Shown here: positions 15,788 through 23,639 of the stretch, in pieces | Position numbering within the stretch: position 1 is the first letter of the stretch | Layout of the letters: every line of letters begins with the position of its first letter | Assembly (NCBI GenBank): GCA_043777595.1 | Contig: JAYWHT010000089.1 | Span: 1 to 64,000, forward strand | Source of the DNA: JAYVJH01 sp043777595 | Lineage (GTDB): Bacteria > Bacteroidota > Bacteroidia > Cytophagales > Spirosomataceae | Direction: 5' to 3' | DNA: 64,000 nt | Made by a program: the position numbers and the translations under genes | Notes under the pieces: generated by a model | What the model was told of the DNA's origin: nothing | Seen by the model: only the letters and a program-made list of their open reading frames with translations | Databases searched by the model: none

Positions 15788-17461
15788 CTATTCTTTTATC
15801 TGTCCATCGGCCATCACAAACACTCTTTGGCAGGTGGCTATCATATTTGGGTCGTTTGAGAGTACTATCAGTGTCCAGGGTTGTTTTGGGTCGGTTAGTA
15901 GCTTAATGATTTTTAGGCGGTCTTTTTGTTCTAAGTTTGCCAGCGAATCGTGAAATATCAATAGTTTAGGCTTGGCTATTAACATTCGTGCCAAAGCTAT
16001 TTTGGTAATAAAACTAACAGAAAGCTGTTTGCCACCCGATATTATTTGTGTACTTAGGCCATTGGGTAAGCTCGCAATCTCATCACCTAATTGTAGCTGC
16101 GTAATTACGTTTTGTACGCTGTCGATAGACACACGTTCTCTACCCATTGTCAAGTTTTCGAGGATAGTACCATCAAAAATCTCGTGGTTGGGTGTGTTCA
16201 TCTCTACATAGTCTCTCAAAACGTTGATGTTGAGATCTCGCATCGAAAAATCATTGAAACTAACGCTACCCTCATAAGTGGTCAGAATACCCGACAATAT
16301 TTTGGATAATGTGTTCTTGCCTGAGCCGCTTTGCCCCGTAACACACACTCGCTCACCTGCACTGATGCTAAACGATATGTCGGAAAGTGTTTTTTTGGGT
16401 GAGTCTGGATATTGATAACATAAATTTGAAACTCTGACCTTTAAGCCTTCAGTATTGTCGTTTATTATTAGCTCGTGGCCGCCCTGTGGTTCGTTGGGGA
16501 GGTCTGTTACGTGGCCAATTTTATCGACGGCAGTAAGTAGGTCGAAGATAATATCGATACTCAATATCAATTTTTCAACTGCGCCAGTTAGTAGTACAAT
16601 AATGATTTCGGAAGCGACAAACTGACCTAACGAAATTTGTAGATTGACCAATAAATAAGTACCCAAAATCAAAAGCCCACCTATAATTATAGTCTTAAAA
16701 ACAAGAGCATAGATATAAAACTCTTTGAGTATCTTGAAGTGCTTTGACCGATACATGAGATAGTTACTGACAAGGCCGTCCATTTTTTGAAGTGGCAAAT
16801 TGGTATTGCCAGCCAGTTTGAAAGACTGAATCGTACCAGCAATATCTTCGAGCCATTGTACGACTTTGTATTTATATTTCGATTCTTGAATACTTGTTTC
16901 TAAGCCTTTTTTACCTCTGACTCTAACCATGACGATAAGACCGAAGATGACAATAATGCCAAAGGCTATAAAAAAAGGGTGATAAAACGACAGTAGCAAT
17001 AGCCCGAACAGTATCTGCAAAAAAGCGGCAGTGATGTCTATCAAAAACTTAGGGAGGGCTTTCTGTATAGTTAGCACATCAAAAAAACGGTTCATTAGCT
17101 CGGGTGGGTGGCTGTTGAGTAGTGCTTCGGTTTTGATGCGGGGCAGACGGTAGCTAAACTCAAAAGCTGCTTTGGCGAAGATTCGTTTTTGTAGTATTTC
17201 AACAATCGACACCTGTACAATTTGCATAATACCACTGGTGAGCAAACCAATAATAACCAAGCCCATGAGTAAATACACAGAGCTAAAAACTGAGCCTGTT
17301 TTGACTAAATTGAAAATGGCTTGTACCCCCAGCGGTAATATCAGGCTGATGAGGCCGACGGCTATGGCATAAAAATAAATATAACCAATGTCTCTGCGCT
17401 CGTTGGATAGTAAATTGACGAGTCGCTGAAAAGGACTAAGTGGGGTTTCGGTTGGGGTCAT
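15788..17461 (-). CDS. ABC exporter-like protein with degenerate ATPase motifs
   Basis: 557 residues: a six-helix exporter membrane domain (residues about 20-300) and a C-terminal nucleotide-binding domain. The domain fold is clear, but every key motif is altered. The Walker A GQSGSGKN has Asn383 where Ser/Thr binds magnesium. The signature LSGGQ is replaced by LSVSF. Walker B reads LLIFHDS, where LLILDEP is expected, so the Asp-Glu pair becomes His504-Asp505. The switch histidine is Asn in 'IVLSNDP'. The gene heads an operon with HlyD and TolC. It may be an inactive half-transporter, a heterodimer partner, or a permease driven otherwise. No peptidase C39 domain is present. Confidence 0.88.
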   Translation of the reverse strand: MTPTETPLSPFQRLVNLLSNERRDIGYIYFYAIAVGLISLILPLGVQAIFNLVKTGSVFSSVYLLMGLVIIGLLTSGIMQIVQVSIVEILQKRIFAKAAFEFSYRLPRIKTEALLNSHPPELMNRFFDVLTIQKALPKFLIDITAAFLQILFGLLLLSFYHPFFIAFGIIVIFGLIVMVRVRGKKGLETSIQESKYKYKVVQWLEDIAGTIQSFKLAGNTNLPLQKMDGLVSNYLMYRSKHFKILKEFYIYALVFKTIIIGGLLILGTYLLVNLQISLGQFVASEIIIVLLTGAVEKLILSIDIIFDLLTAVDKIGHVTDLPNEPQGGHELIINDNTEGLKVRVSNLCYQYPDSPKKTLSDISFSISAGERVCVTGQSGSGKNTLSKILSGILTTYEGSVSFNDFSMRDLNINVLRDYVEMNTPNHEIFDGTILENLTMGRERVSIDSVQNVITQLQLGDEIASLPNGLSTQIISGGKQLSVSFITKIALARMLIAKPKLLIFHDSLANLEQKDRLKIIKLLTDPKQPWTLIVLSNDPNMIATCQRVFVMADGQIKE

Positions 17462-17590
17462 ACTGATTGGCTATTGCTGTTTAAAAAACGATTTTTTGAT
17501 ATGTTTTATTTCAAAAATAGGTCAAAAAATAATTACCTCGGTTGGGTGGTAATTCTTGAACTAACCGACGGTATTTTTGGTTAAGGTGCT

Positions 17591-17950
17591 ATGAAAACCT
17601 ATAAATTTATTAGTGTACTTGCTTCGATAATGGTTGCTGCAATGGCCTGCTCAAAAAACAACCCCGCTCCTAATTTGGAGGTCGCCGCTCCCGACAAGGT
17701 TATTACGTTTGACAAGCACATTAAACCACTTTTTGCCGACCGATGTGCGCCCTGTCATTTGGCTGGTGGCGACCGTGTCAATAAATATGACGACTACAAA
17801 ACTGTCAGTACGCTCATTACGGGTATTGTAGGTCGCATAATTAAACAACCGACCGACGCATTGTTTATGCCCAAAAATGGAAGAAAACTAACCGAATCTG
17901 AAATGCTACTCATCAATAGGTGGATAGCCGATGGGCAGTTGGAAAAATAA
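17591..17950 (+). CDS. Small c-type cytochrome-like lipoprotein
   Basis: 119 residues. The lipobox 'VAAMAC' predicts lipidation at Cys20. One haem-binding motif C52-A-P-C55-H56 sits in 'FADRCAPCHLAGGDRVNKYDDY', a context like the planctomycete-type cytochrome domain, and a conserved Met lies in 'LFMPKNGRKLTESEMLLINRWIADG'. It is probably an electron-transfer protein facing the periplasm. It stands alone and converges with yebC one base away. Confidence 0.85.
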   Translation: MKTYKFISVLASIMVAAMACSKNNPAPNLEVAAPDKVITFDKHIKPLFADRCAPCHLAGGDRVNKYDDYKTVSTLITGIVGRIIKQPTDALFMPKNGRKLTESEMLLINRWIADGQLEK

Positions 17951-17951
17951 G

Positions 17952-18665
17952 TTACTTCATTGTCGTATAAACATTCTGTACGTCGTCGTCTTCGTCGAGT
18001 TTTTCCAATAGTTTTTCAACATCGGCTGTTTGCTCAGGTGTGAGTTCTTTGAGTTCAGTCGGTATTCGGGTAAACTCTGCACCTTTCAACTCAAAACTTT
18101 TATCTTCTAATACTTTTTGTAAACTACCAAAGGCCGCAAATTCGCCATAAATCACGATTTCATTCGTTTCATCGTCCACAAAAATCTCTTCAGCACCAAA
18201 GTCTATCAACTCAAACTCCAGCTCTTCGAGGTCTTGGCCTGTGTTGGCTATCTTGAAGACACATTTTCGGTCGAACAAAAAATCTAACATACCAGACGTA
18301 CCCAAACTACCACCTGTTTTGTTGAAATAACTACGAATGTTGGCCACACTTCGGTTGGTGTTGTCGGTGGTGGTTTCTATCAAAATAGCTATGCCATGCG
18401 GCCCCTTGCCTTCATAAATCACTTCTTTGTAGTCGTCTTTATCCTTAGAAATAGCTCTTTTTATGGCTCTATCGACTGTTTCTTTGGGCATATTGGCGGC
18501 TTTGGCATTTTGTAACAATGCCCTAAGCCGAGAGTTAGCACCTGGGTCTGGTCCACCAGCCGTTACGGCCATTACGATGTCTTTGCCGATTCGGGTAAAA
18601 GTTTTGGCCATCATGCCCCAGCGTTTTAGTTTGCTTGCTTTGCGGTATTCAAATGCACGTCCCAT
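17952..18665 (-). CDS. yebC: YebC/PmpR family regulator (TACO1 type)
   Basis: 237 residues. 'MGRAFEYRKASKLKRWGMMAKTF' and 'GGPDPGANSRLRALLQNAKAANMPKETVDRAIKRA' (given in parts) are the conserved N-terminal domain. 'EVIYEGKGPHGIAILIETTTDNTNRS' begins the second domain, and an acidic tail ends the protein. Family members act as DNA-binding regulators or as ribosome factors that relieve stalling at polyproline. A 28-bp sequence carrying a -7-like TACTTTTG lies about 100 bp upstream (18761-18788) and is repeated before lysA. Confidence 0.93.
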   Translation of the reverse strand: MGRAFEYRKASKLKRWGMMAKTFTRIGKDIVMAVTAGGPDPGANSRLRALLQNAKAANMPKETVDRAIKRAISKDKDDYKEVIYEGKGPHGIAILIETTTDNTNRSVANIRSYFNKTGGSLGTSGMLDFLFDRKCVFKIANTGQDLEELEFELIDFGAEEIFVDDETNEIVIYGEFAAFGSLQKVLEDKSFELKGAEFTRIPTELKELTPEQTADVEKLLEKLDEDDDVQNVYTTMK

Positions 18666-18760
18666 GGTTAGTTTGGTGATTTAATGAGTGAATATTTTGC
18701 TATTCACTCGTTGATATGTTTTGTATTTAGTAGTTCTTTGATACTTTTTGTGATTATCGA

Positions 18761-18788
18761 ACCACAAAAGTAACAAAAGGACACAAAA
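18761..18788 (-). promoter_or_regulatory. 28-bp repeat with promoter-like -7 element upstream of yebC
   Basis: ACCACAAAAGTAACAAAAGG plus ACACAAAA is identical to 21043-21070 upstream of lysA. On the minus strand it contains TACTTTTG (18765-18772), matching TAnnTTTG, but no well-spaced -33 TTTG is seen. Confidence 0.45.
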
Positions 18789-18816
18789 GGTTTAAAAACT
18801 ATTTTTTTTCTTTGCT

Positions 18817-19038
18817 TGTGTCTCACAGGCCATTGCTTAGTCCTTTGTAGGACTTATACTACGGGGTAGCAATGTTTTTGACGATATTTCTGGGTTGTGA
18901 TTCAAAAATATTATGATAATTTTGGATTACAACCCAGAAATATGATGTTTTAGTAATTTAACTCTATTATCACCCCCGCTCCGTGGTCTGTGTCTCACAG
19001 ACCTAAGCAATGGCCTGTGAGACACAGGCCACGGAGCG
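18817..19038. repeat. Nested palindromic repeat block
   Basis: A perfect 24-bp inverted repeat (18817-18840 and 19003-19026; TGTGTCTCACAGGCCATTGC plus TTAG) encloses a perfect 15-bp inverted repeat (18884-18898 and 18929-18943; ATATTTCTGGGTTGT). On the right side there is a further hairpin CGCTCCGTGG (18977-18986) with CCACGGAGCG (19029-19038), and an inner GGTCTGTG-TCT-CACAGACC. This 329-bp gene-poor stretch between yebC and the small pseudogene is otherwise empty. No transposase is nearby. Confidence 0.85.
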
Positions 19039-19294
19039 GATTTTTATTTTGCAAGTGTTTTTTATAAGATTTGTAAGTCGTTCGGTTGTGTTCCTGTCCC
19101 ATTGCTTCAAAGTCCTTTTGTGTGTAGCCCTTTTCGTCAGCAACTTGCTCAATAATAGTTTGAAGTTTGCTAAACTTAAAAGCCAACAACAGCTTTTGTA
19201 ATTCTTGCATTTCGGTAGGGCTAAGGTTGGTTTTGAACAAACTTAACAACTCTAACTACCCATCTGTAAATGGTGTTTGAATGGTAAAACTCAT
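18995..19294 (-). pseudogene. Small conserved-looking ORF with an internal stop and a repeat-derived tail
   Basis: From ATG 19294 the frame reads MSFTIQTPFTDG, TAG (19256-19258), then continues as 'LELLSLFKTNLSPTEMQELQKLLLAFKFSKLQTII' (in part) and 'DEKGYTQKDFEAMGQEHNRTTYKSYKKH'. The last residues ('GLCLTGHCLGL') are encoded by the palindromic block, so the natural C-terminus has probably been lost. The fragment after the stop could start only at TTG 19249. The family is unknown to me. The gene precedes nothing on its strand and follows a decayed toxin-antitoxin pair. Confidence 0.5.
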
Positions 19295-19392
19295 TGATTT
19301 TGATGTTTTTTATACATTTATTACTTCAATATTCTCAACACGGAAGTAGGTGCTATTCAGTACTTCTATGATAATTTTAGATTACAACCTAT

Positions 19393-19421
19393 TCCGTGGT
19401 CTGTGTCTCACAGACCACGGA
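19393..19421. repeat. 13-bp hairpin of the CCGTGGTCTGTG repeat family
   Basis: TCCGTGGTCTGTG, loop TCT, then CACAGACCACGGA: a perfect stem. It is the same core as the hairpin at 18977-19038. The preceding 'tatgataattttagattacaacc' also resembles 18911-18935, so a longer repeat unit is shared. Confidence 0.8.
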
Positions 19422-19445
19422 GCGGAGGGTACTGTGTTTACTTTG

Positions 19446-19538
19446 TTAATCATAAATTTCACGCCGATTCCCAACAGCGATTACCTCAATAACTAACTGG
19501 GTATCAAAAATTTCATAAATTACCCTGTAATCGTATAA
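19446..19538 (-). pseudogene. C-terminal remnant of a RelE/ParE-family toxin
   Basis: Directly after the antitoxin stop, the same frame reads 'LYDYRVIYEIFDTQLVIEVIAVGNRREIYD' then TAA (19446-19448). This is the last two strands of a RelE-like toxin, whose family usually ends '..YRVIYEI...V..VGHR.EVY'. The first 60 or so residues are missing and no start codon is present, which points to an internal deletion that fused the antitoxin end to the toxin tail. Confidence 0.75.
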
Positions 19539-19736
19539 CTACGCACTTTTGATTTTTCGATTTTTTAAATAACTATCAAACGAAATACGGCTTCCATCAT
19601 CGTCTTTTTTGGCTTGGTCGTATAGGTGAACATCAGCTAAGTCTTCGAGGCTATCTAACATTTTTTGATAGTCTTTGATAGGTAAGATAACGGCCATTTT
19701 TTGGCCTAAACTGTCAGTAATAAATTGCTTTTTCAT
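19539..19736 (-). CDS. Antitoxin of a decayed RelBE/ParDE-type module
   Basis: 65 residues: 'MKKQFITDSLGQKMAVILPIKDYQKMLDSLEDLADVHLYDQAKKDDDGSRISFDSYLKNRKIKSA' (shown in parts: 'FITDSLGQKMAVILPIKDYQ', 'DLADVHLYDQAKKDDD', 'SFDSYLKNRK'). It has the Phd/YefM-like layout of a DNA-binding N-terminus and an acidic toxin-binding C-terminus. Its toxin survives only as a 30-codon tail, so it is probably a relic or free repressor. It lies just after lysA on the same strand. Confidence 0.8.
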   Translation of the reverse strand: MKKQFITDSLGQKMAVILPIKDYQKMLDSLEDLADVHLYDQAKKDDDGSRISFDSYLKNRKIKSA

Positions 19737-19764
19737 TGTATTTCAATGCTTTTGTGTGCTAAAA

Positions 19765-21000
19765 TCATATATCCAAAACCACCTGCCTACCCAAAATATC
19801 CTCCATCGTTTCTCTTTCACGAATCACTTTTGCTTGGCCATTGATTACCAACACCTCGGCAGGGCGAAAACGGCTATTGTACTGGCTACTCATCGTAAAG
19901 CCATAAGCACCCGCATTTTTAAAGGCCAAAATATCGCCCTCGCTCACAGTCGGTAGCGTTCGGTCTTTGGCAAAAGTATCGGTTTCGCAAATATATCCAA
20001 CTACGTCATAGGTTTCGGTGGCTGTCAGATTTGTGTTCGATACATTGACAATATCATGGTAGGCATCGTACATCATTGGTCTGATGAGGTGATTGAGGCC
20101 AGAGTTTACACCAACAAAAGTACGGGTAGGATTGTGCTTCACGACACTGGCCGTAACAAACAAATGCCCACATTCAGACACTAAAAACTTGCCAGGCTCA
20201 AACCACAACTGTAACGGTCGGCCATATTTACCACAAAAACCTAAAAACGCCGTACTCAGTTGCTCGCCCAGCTCAACCATGTTTGTAACTACATCGCCGT
20301 CTTTGTAAGCTACCTTAAAACCGCCACCAAGGTCTATAAATTGTAGATTGGGGAAGGCGTGGGCAAACTCAAAAATAATATCGGCCACTTGCACAAATGC
20401 TTCGGGTGTTTTGATGTCTGAACCTGTATGTTGATGAATACCAATGACTTGTATGTCGTACTTTTTGATAAGTTCCAAAATTTGGGCTTTCTGGCCAACG
20501 TCAATCCCAAACTTTGAACTTTCGTGTGCTGTCATAATTTTGGCATTGCCGCCAGCCGCTACATTGGGCTTGATGCGAAGCGAGCAGTCTACGGTATTGC
20601 CATATTGCTGTCCAAATTTTTCGAGAACAGACAGATTGTCCAAATTGACGGTTGAGCCTTGGGCTACTGCGGTTTGGATTTCGTCAAACGATACTCCGCT
20701 GGGTGTAAACGTAATTTGTGAGCCACTGTAACCCGCCAAAAGCCCCAACTGCATTTCTTGAGGCGAGACGACATCTAACTCAACACCTTGCTGCCGCATG
20801 AGTTTCAAAATCGAGATATTGGTTAGGGCTTTGCAGGCAAATTTTATTTTGAGATTGACCGTTGAAAAAGCCGACTTCAATTCATTGATTTTTTCTACGA
20901 TTTTATCGGCATCATACACATACAAGGGTGAGCCGTGTTGCTGCACAATGTCCAAAACTGGGACGTTCTGAATTTGGTATTGGTTGTTTTTTAAAACCAT
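19765..21000 (-). CDS. lysA: Diaminopimelate decarboxylase
   Basis: 411 residues, a fold-type III PLP enzyme that converts meso-diaminopimelate to lysine. The PLP lysine is K57 in 'KFACKALTN'. 'HQHTGSDI' and 'LQFIDLGGGFKV' bind the phosphate. 'WFEPGKFLVSECG' and 'VGYICETDTFAKD' (with the Cys-Glu active-site pair) and 'GAYGFTMSSQYNSRFRPAEVL' close the site. Length is normal. A good promoter lies at 21117-21148, giving a leader of about 110 nt that holds the 28-bp repeat. Confidence 0.96.
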   Translation of the reverse strand: MVLKNNQYQIQNVPVLDIVQQHGSPLYVYDADKIVEKINELKSAFSTVNLKIKFACKALTNISILKLMRQQGVELDVVSPQEMQLGLLAGYSGSQITFTPSGVSFDEIQTAVAQGSTVNLDNLSVLEKFGQQYGNTVDCSLRIKPNVAAGGNAKIMTAHESSKFGIDVGQKAQILELIKKYDIQVIGIHQHTGSDIKTPEAFVQVADIIFEFAHAFPNLQFIDLGGGFKVAYKDGDVVTNMVELGEQLSTAFLGFCGKYGRPLQLWFEPGKFLVSECGHLFVTASVVKHNPTRTFVGVNSGLNHLIRPMMYDAYHDIVNVSNTNLTATETYDVVGYICETDTFAKDRTLPTVSEGDILAFKNAGAYGFTMSSQYNSRFRPAEVLVINGQAKVIRERETMEDILGRQVVLDI

Positions 21001-21042
21001 GTTCTAAAATTGATTTTCTACTGATTTTGATTATTTTATTTC

Positions 21043-21070
21043 ACCACAAAAGTAACAAAAGGACACAAAA
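21043..21070 (-). repeat. 28-bp repeat upstream of lysA
   Basis: Identical to 18761-18788 upstream of yebC, in the same orientation relative to the gene. It contains a TACTTTTG box (21047-21054 on the minus strand). Because a better promoter lies farther upstream, this could be a second promoter or simply a dispersed repeat. Confidence 0.6.
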
Positions 21071-21116
21071 AACTTATGATAAGACACATATTGTAGCTTT
21101 ATAGTTGCGGCTGTCG

Positions 21117-21148
21117 CAAAGATAGTAACCTAAGTACTTTGCTTCAAA
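21117..21148 (-). promoter_or_regulatory. Bacteroidota-type promoter for lysA
   Basis: Read on the minus strand: -33 TTTG (21145-21148), a 20-bp spacer, and -7 TATCTTTG (21117-21124). This agrees with the phylum consensus. The rest of the 413-bp lysA-pyrG intergenic region holds the repeat above and the pyrG promoter; nothing else was recognised in it. Confidence 0.65.
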
Positions 21149-21371
21149 CATTCTGTAAGCATCTGTGCAAAATCAAGACATTTTTTTAATTTGAGAACGT
21201 AAAGATTGAGAGAGGCTATCAAACGAGTATATTTTCTTAATTAAATGGCGGGTAATATTTTAAGATTGTGAGCCATAGTTAAGTATCATTCAGTCAGTAT
21301 ATTGGCATACTATTGTATCAATTCAGTGATTTTAATATAAATTTATGACTGCAAATATAGCTTTTTTTTCG

Positions 21372-21379
21372 TACCTTTG
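21372..21379 (+). promoter_or_regulatory. Putative -7 element for pyrG
   Basis: TACCTTTG matches TAnnTTTG and lies 35 bp before the pyrG ATG. The -33 box is weak (TTTATG about 25 bp upstream). Confidence 0.4.
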
Positions 21380-21413
21380 AACCCCGTAACCAGTCAAACT
21401 AAAACTCAGCAAT

Positions 21414-23042
21414 ATGGCTGCTCTCGGGCAAAAATCAGCAAAGTACATCTTCGTAACAGGTGGTGTAACTTCTTCTCTTGGCAAAGGCATTGTAGCCTCT
21501 TCATTAGCAAAACTACTACAATCTCGTGGGTTGTCGGTAACGATTCAAAAATTCGACCCTTATCTTAATGTCGATCCTGGCACGCTCAACCCTTATGAAC
21601 ATGGCGAATGCTATGTAACAGACGATGGAGCAGAAACTGACTTAGACTTGGGACATTATGAGCGATTTTTGAACGTACCCACCTCGCAAGCCAACAACGT
21701 AACGACTGGCCGTATTTATTTTGACGTTATCAGTCGTGAACGAAGAGGGGACTTTCTGGGCAAAACCGTTCAGATTGTGCCACATATTACTGACGAAATC
21801 AAAAGTAAAATGCAGCTATTGGGCGAATCGGGTAAATATGATATTGTCATTACCGAAATCGGTGGCTGTGTGGGAGACATCGAATCACTGCCGTTTTTGG
21901 AGGCTGTCCGTCAACTCAAATTTGACTTAGGCCAAAACGATACGCTTGTTATTCACCTTACGCTCATACCGTACCTCAGCTCGGCGGGCGAACTCAAAAC
22001 CAAGCCCACCCAGCACTCTGTCAGAATGTTGCAAGAGGCTGGAATCCAGCCTGATATATTGGTATGCCGAACAGAACACTCTCTGCCTGCCGAAATTCGC
22101 AGAAAAATTGCGCTTTTTTGTAACGTTCGAGATGCTTCGGTCATTGAAGCCATGGACGCTTCGACGATTTATGAAGTACCAACGCTGATGCAACAAGAGC
22201 GGCTCGACCAACGGGTGCTGTATATGCTTGACATTTATGACGATAAAACTGCCGATATGGCCGCTTGGGAAGAGTTTGTGAAACGACTCAAAGAACCAAA
22301 ACACACTGTCAAAATTGGGTTGGTTGGTAAGTATGTCGAGCTGCACGATGCCTATAAGTCCATTGCCGAGTCGTTTATTCATGCTGGGGCTGTGAACGAA
22401 TGTAAAGTACAGATTGAATGGATACACTCCGAATTTTTGACTCCAGAAAACGTAACGGAAACACTCAAAAACTTGGACGGTGTGTTGGTAGCACCTGGTT
22501 TTGGCGAGCGGGGTATTGAAGGTAAAATCGCTGCCGTGCAGTATGTACGAGAAAATAATATTCCGTTTTTGGGAATTTGTTTGGGTATGCAAATGGCCGT
22601 TATTGAATATGCCCGAAATGTGCTAAAACTCGAACAGGCACACTCAATTGAGATGGACTCAGATACAAAATTTGCGGTCATTAATATGATGGAAGACCAA
22701 AAAGCGATAACAAACAAAGGTGGAACAATGCGACTGGGGGCGTACTCTTGTACGATTGAGAACAATACGCTTGCACACCAGATTTATGGCAAAACTCATA
22801 TTTCAGAACGCCACCGCCATCGGTACGAGTTCAATAACGACTACCTCAAAGACATGACTGACGCCGGTTTGGTAGCTTCGGGTATCAACCCCGATAATAA
22901 TTTAGTAGAAATTATAGAATTACCTACTCACCCGTTTTTTATTGGCGTACAGTATCACCCCGAACTCAAAAGTACGGTCGTCTGCCCGCACCCGCTCTTT
23001 GTGCATTTCGTAAAAGCAGCATTGGATAGGAAACAAGGGTAA
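21414..23042 (+). CDS. pyrG: CTP synthase
   Basis: 542 residues. The N-terminal synthetase domain starts 'KYIFVTGGVTSSLGKGIVASSLAKLL' (shown in part: 'FVTGGVTSSLGKGIVAS'), with 'QKFDPYLNVDPGTLNPYEHGE'-type substrate contacts. The C-terminal class I glutaminase has 'LGICLGMQ' with the catalytic Cys, and His-Glu in 'GVQYHPELKS'. It makes CTP from UTP, ATP and glutamine. The ATG at 21414 is preceded by a promoter element. DUF4494 follows 42 bp downstream on the same strand and may be co-transcribed. Confidence 0.98.
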   Translation: MAALGQKSAKYIFVTGGVTSSLGKGIVASSLAKLLQSRGLSVTIQKFDPYLNVDPGTLNPYEHGECYVTDDGAETDLDLGHYERFLNVPTSQANNVTTGRIYFDVISRERRGDFLGKTVQIVPHITDEIKSKMQLLGESGKYDIVITEIGGCVGDIESLPFLEAVRQLKFDLGQNDTLVIHLTLIPYLSSAGELKTKPTQHSVRMLQEAGIQPDILVCRTEHSLPAEIRRKIALFCNVRDASVIEAMDASTIYEVPTLMQQERLDQRVLYMLDIYDDKTADMAAWEEFVKRLKEPKHTVKIGLVGKYVELHDAYKSIAESFIHAGAVNECKVQIEWIHSEFLTPENVTETLKNLDGVLVAPGFGERGIEGKIAAVQYVRENNIPFLGICLGMQMAVIEYARNVLKLEQAHSIEMDSDTKFAVINMMEDQKAITNKGGTMRLGAYSCTIENNTLAHQIYGKTHISERHRHRYEFNNDYLKDMTDAGLVASGINPDNNLVEIIELPTHPFFIGVQYHPELKSTVVCPHPLFVHFVKAALDRKQG

Positions 23043-23084
23043 ATTAAAACAAAAAATAAATATTCATTTTTACAATAAATAACT

Positions 23085-23576
23085 ATGCCGACTTGGTACT
23101 TAGGAAAAATTAAATTTCAGGAAGAATTAGAAAATGGAGGCTTTAAGGCCAAAAACGAAGCCTATTTAGTTGATGCGGTTTCATACTCAGATGCAGAAGC
23201 TCGGCTTTATAAAATTGGCGAAGAGCTACATCGGCAGTTTGAGGTCAATAGTATTGGCAAAATCCGATTGGCCGATGTGTTTTATTTTGAAGGCGGCGAG
23301 CGGTGGTTTAAGTGCAAGGTCATTTACATAACCGAAGACGACAAAGGCCGAGAGAAGAAAATCGTAAACTTTATGCTCACCAATGCCGAAACCGCCAAAG
23401 AAGCCTACGAGCGAGTAGAAAGTAGCCTAAGCACGATGCTCATACCGTTTGATATCACAGACGTAAACCTTACCCCAATCTTGGAGGTATATCCTTACGA
23501 AGCCGAATCTGATAAAGACAACGAGTTGCCGCCAGCCAATTTCAAGCCACTGAGCGAGGCCGTGCCACAAACTTAG
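23085..23576 (+). CDS. DUF4494 family protein
   Basis: 163 residues, cytosolic, without signal or membrane segment. 'PTWYLGKIKFQEELENGG' and 'VDAVSYSDAEARLYKIGEEL' match the Bacteroidota DUF4494 family as I recall it. Function is unknown. It follows pyrG on the same strand with no terminator between them and ends at a strong bidirectional terminator. Confidence 0.85.
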   Translation: MPTWYLGKIKFQEELENGGFKAKNEAYLVDAVSYSDAEARLYKIGEELHRQFEVNSIGKIRLADVFYFEGGERWFKCKVIYITEDDKGREKKIVNFMLTNAETAKEAYERVESSLSTMLIPFDITDVNLTPILEVYPYEAESDKDNELPPANFKPLSEAVPQT

Positions 23577-23606
23577 GTACTTAAAATAGACAGTTTGACA
23601 TTTTTG

Positions 23607-23639
23607 GGCGTAGTTTTATAAGAAAAACTACGCCTTTTT
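23607..23639. terminator. Bidirectional rho-independent terminator
   Basis: The stem GGCGTAGTTTT (23607-23617) pairs with AAAACTACGCC (23624-23634) and is followed by TTTTT. It sits between convergent genes, and its right arm contains the stop codon of the reverse gene. Confidence 0.85.

Noticed and set aside
18817..19421. Possible CRISPR array because of repeated CCGTGG...CACAGACC units
   Set aside because: Units are few, unevenly spaced and differ in length; no cas genes are present and the spacers are not of constant size.
21927..22592. 221-codon open frame antisense to pyrG
   Set aside because: It lies wholly within the CTP synthase gene, and its translation shows no domain or sensible composition; it is a shadow of the real gene.
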